Shown here in pieces: positions 5,143 through 7,258 of a stretch of 7,258 nt of DNA. This stretch comes from Clostridia bacterium (lineage in GTDB: Bacteria; Aerophobota; Aerophobia; Aerophobales; AE-B3A), in assembly GCA_009618505.1 (NCBI GenBank), contig WJOQ01000234.1, positions 1 to 7,258 on the forward strand, written 5' to 3'. The notes below the pieces were generated by a model. The model was not told the DNA's origin, made no database searches, and saw only the letters and a list, made by a program, of their open reading frames with translations. A program made the translations under genes and the position numbers. The stretch's first letter is position 1. The number at the start of each line of letters is the position of its first letter.

Positions 5143-7032
5143 ATGAGACTTGAAGAAGTGATCACTGAGAATGGAGCTGTTATTATTGAACCGGGTGAGA
5201 AAGTAGAGGCAGGAAGTGTAGGTACGTGGAATATTATCTACACAGTGGGTGAAAAGGGAGTAGCTATTAATGGGAAGATAAGAATCACCATACCATTTGG
5301 TTTCTCCAGACCAAAGTTATTTAAGCTGCCTTGGGATATAGAGGACATAAGAAAAGGTATTGGCGGTCCTACAGAACCCGGGTATGTTTCGGTCAAAGCT
5401 TCTAATCCTGAGACAAAGTTAAAACTATCAATACCTGTGATTCCTAAGGAGAAAGTAGGAATGTTGGAGGTATGGGGAAAGAATCTCTTTATCACCATAA
5501 AGGATGCGCCTTTGAGGGAAGGAAATAGCGTTGTAGTAACCTATGGAGATACTTCTTTTGGGAGTCCTGGGGCAGTAGTTCAGTATTTTGAGCAGACAGT
5601 AGAGTTTACAGTAGCCACAGATATTTACGGCGATGGATGTTTCTATCTAGTAAAGAATTCGCCAAGACTTGCCGTAATAGGGAGAAAGGTTTCTTATTTT
5701 GTAGTTATCATTCCTTCAAAGATCAAAGAAGGAGAAGACTTCCCCATAACAGTAGTCCCGCGGGATAAATACGGTAATGCCACTTATAAATATCAGGGAA
5801 TGCCACAAATAAAATCAGATGAGGCGATGAGGGGGAGTTTTGAACTGAAAGGACAACATGGAAGATCTGCCTTAGCAAAGTTCAGTTCCTCAGGCACATA
5901 TCGCATAACAGCTGTAGATAAAGATGATGGGATAGTTGGCATCAGTAATCCTATAGCAGTTACAGATAAAGACAATAACGATTTAAATCTATACTGGGGA
6001 GATCTGCACGTGCATACCGGTTTCTCAGATGGTTTAGGAACTCCTGATGAGGCCTATAGATATGCTCGAGATATTTCTAAGCTGGATTTTGCTGCTTGCA
6101 CAGATGAGGATAACGAAAGTGAAATTCATTTGTCAGACGAAGAGTGGGAGCTTACCAAAGAAACAGCCAATAAATATACCAAACCAGCAAAATTTGTTGC
6201 CTTTCCTGCCTATGAATACCAAGATCACGGTCCCAAAGGAACTGGACACAGGAATGTCTATTTTATGATAGACGATCAACCAATATTGAGACATAGAGAT
6301 GGAGTAGATCTTCTGGGGTTATACAATAGACTTAAAGCAAGAAATGCCCTTGTTGTACCTCATCACTCAGTAGCCATGGGGGCCAGTCAAGTTTGGAATT
6401 ATCATAATCCGGATTTAGAAAGAATTGTTGAAATATACTCAATCTGGGGAAATTCGGAGTGTAGAGGGTGCTTAAAGCCTCATATACATGCTGGATATGA
6501 TTATGAAAAATCTGTTCAGACTGCTCTAGCTAAGGGATATAAGTTAGGATTTATAGCTTCAGGAGATTGTCATGCTGGACATCCAGGGTATTCGGATTGG
6601 CTGCGTTGGTTTAGGTCATATCACAATGGATTAGCCGCTGTATATGCTCCTCAGTTGTCCAGACGGGATATCTGGCAGGCTCTCTGGAAGAGGCATTGCT
6701 ATGCTACCACCGGTGAGCGAATACTCCTAGATTTCAAACTAAATGGCCACATGATGGGGGAAGAAATTATCTTACCAAAAAACACTCCCCGTGAAATTAG
6801 GGTAAAAATAGCCGGCACCAAGGTAATAAAAAGAGTAGATCTTATAAGGAACAATTTGCAAGTATATGTTTACAAGGGCAAATCATGGAAGGAGAGCTTC
6901 GAATATATCGATAGGGAAGATTTAAAGGAGGAGATCTTTTATTATGTCCGTGTAATTCAGAAAGATGGGGAAATGGCCTGGTCAAGTCCTATTTGGGTTA
7001 GACCACAAGATAGCTTGTCAGCAAAATCGTAG
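5143..7032 (+). CDS. CehA/McbA-type PHP-superfamily metallohydrolase
   Basis: Predicted metal-dependent hydrolase of 629 residues, probably cleaving an ester, phosphoester or carbamate bond. Residues 1-275 are beta-rich; 176-275 look like an Ig-like domain (VPRDKYGN and SGTYRITAVD, then SNPIAV). The PHP domain spans about 283-525 with all expected metal ligands: GDLHVHT (Asp287, His289, His291), TDED (Asp321), YEY (Glu358), GHRN (His369), PHHS (His407, His408), VEIYS (Glu430) and SGDCHAG (Asp475, His477). RRDIWQALWKRHCYATTGERILLDF (504-531) is a hallmark of CehA/DUF3604-like proteins. The C-terminus is a further beta region. There is no signal peptide, so it should act in the cytoplasm. GGAGGT lies 5 bases before the ATG. 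It sits 70 bases after the permeases, so it likely processes the imported ligand. The substrate is unknown; carbaryl hydrolysis should not be assumed. Confidence 0.85.
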   Translation: MRLEEVITENGAVIIEPGEKVEAGSVGTWNIIYTVGEKGVAINGKIRITIPFGFSRPKLFKLPWDIEDIRKGIGGPTEPGYVSVKASNPETKLKLSIPVIPKEKVGMLEVWGKNLFITIKDAPLREGNSVVVTYGDTSFGSPGAVVQYFEQTVEFTVATDIYGDGCFYLVKNSPRLAVIGRKVSYFVVIIPSKIKEGEDFPITVVPRDKYGNATYKYQGMPQIKSDEAMRGSFELKGQHGRSALAKFSSSGTYRITAVDKDDGIVGISNPIAVTDKDNNDLNLYWGDLHVHTGFSDGLGTPDEAYRYARDISKLDFAACTDEDNESEIHLSDEEWELTKETANKYTKPAKFVAFPAYEYQDHGPKGTGHRNVYFMIDDQPILRHRDGVDLLGLYNRLKARNALVVPHHSVAMGASQVWNYHNPDLERIVEIYSIWGNSECRGCLKPHIHAGYDYEKSVQTALAKGYKLGFIASGDCHAGHPGYSDWLRWFRSYHNGLAAVYAPQLSRRDIWQALWKRHCYATTGERILLDFKLNGHMMGEEIILPKNTPREIRVKIAGTKVIKRVDLIRNNLQVYVYKGKSWKESFEYIDREDLKEEIFYYVRVIQKDGEMAWSSPIWVRPQDSLSAKS

Positions 7033-7056
7033 TACCTCGCGGGCGCTTCTCTAATT

Positions 7057-7077
7057 AACCTCCGAATAAAGGAGGTT
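7057..7077 (+). other. Hairpin downstream of the hydrolase gene
   Basis: AACCTCC (7057-7063) and GGAGGTT (7071-7077) form a perfect 7-bp stem with the loop GAATAAA. Only TTT then AAAAT follows, so it is at best a weak terminator for the operon. The right arm is itself a ribosome-site sequence, which the stem would hide; no good start codon follows it. Confidence 0.45.
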
Positions 7078-7103
7078 TAAAATAGAAAATAGAGCCAAGA
7101 CTA

Positions 7104-7258
7104 AGAAACTTCCCTTGGAGCTATGCAGAAAAAGACCAGTAAGCTTCTGAAAAGATAAAATCTGTGAAGTGCATATGGATGGAAAATTAAAATGCTTACG
7201 AGATCTTATCAAAGAAGCAAAAAATGATTTAATCGACTCTTTTACTCTTCCCGAGCAG
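7104..7258 (+). pseudogene. Frame-disrupted remnant of a URO-D-family gene (runs off the window)
   Basis: The open segment 7151-7258 translates to KDKICEVHMDGKLKCLRDL, continuing through DLIDSFTLPEQ. This resembles the C-terminal half of uroporphyrinogen decarboxylase-family proteins (COG0407, including corrinoid methyltransferases), whose consensus there is roughly VHMDG-x-LK, an LI segment, then D-x-I-E-x-FTPP. In the family about 200 residues should precede this point, but the hydrolase gene ends just upstream. Fitting pieces continue backwards only with frame changes: TSKLLK at 7135-7152 in a second frame and FPWSYAEK at 7110-7133 in a third. In-frame stops occur at 7140, 7148 and 7156. 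This suggests a 5'-truncated, frameshifted remnant, or sequencing errors. ATG 7175 could be mistaken for a start but has no ribosome site. The family match is from memory of the motif, so confidence is moderate. Confidence 0.5.

Noticed and set aside
7175..7258. ATG 7175 as the start of a new gene running off the window
   Set aside because: There is no ribosome site, and the similarity to URO-D-family proteins begins upstream of the ATG (EVH before MDG), so it is internal to an older gene.
1..7258. CRISPR array, rRNA genes or insertion-sequence transposase
   Set aside because: No regularly spaced direct repeats, no rRNA-like conserved stretches and no transposase motifs were seen on either strand.

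Overview
The window looks like a piece of a bacterial chromosome, probably from an uncultivated anaerobic lineage. Two things support a bacterial source: strong GGAGG-type ribosome binding sites and a near-consensus sigma-70 promoter (TTGACA-N16-TATAAT). The sugar-binding protein has a Sec signal peptide but no lipobox cysteine, which fits a cell with an outer membrane better than a monoderm. I cannot name the taxon from sequence alone.

The left part (1-1248) reads as the edge of a mobile element. It holds a small tyrosine recombinase made only of the catalytic domain, a tiny zinc-ribbon protein that overlaps it by ATGA, and a Cro/C1-type helix-turn-helix regulator. These genes are GC-richer than the rest (38 of 60 bases are G or C at 961-1020). 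Composition drops by the next gene, a 61-residue ribbon-helix-helix regulator at 1413-1598 driven by the near-perfect promoter.

The 320-base gap at 1599-1918 codes for nothing visible but is rich in inverted repeats. It includes a nested element at 1619-1716 with mutually exclusive pairings, an operator-like inverted repeat at 1740-1769, and a leader stem at 1801-1849.

The main body (1919-7032) is a carbohydrate-type ABC importer cluster: a secreted solute-binding protein, a strong intrinsic terminator, two MalF/MalG-like permeases, then a 629-residue PHP-superfamily metallohydrolase of the CehA/McbA (DUF3604-like) type with an N-terminal beta-rich region. No ATPase gene is present. The simplest model is that an unknown ligand is captured in the periplasm, imported with a shared ATPase encoded elsewhere, and cleaved in the cytoplasm by the hydrolase. 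The terminator after the binding-protein gene would keep binding protein in excess over permeases.

The right end (7033-7258) holds a short hairpin and what appears to be the frame-disrupted, 5'-truncated remnant of a uroporphyrinogen decarboxylase-family gene running off the window.

Nothing here is a clearly new defence or RNA-guided system. The most promising unknowns are the nested structured element at 1619-1716 and the substrate of the transporter-hydrolase operon.
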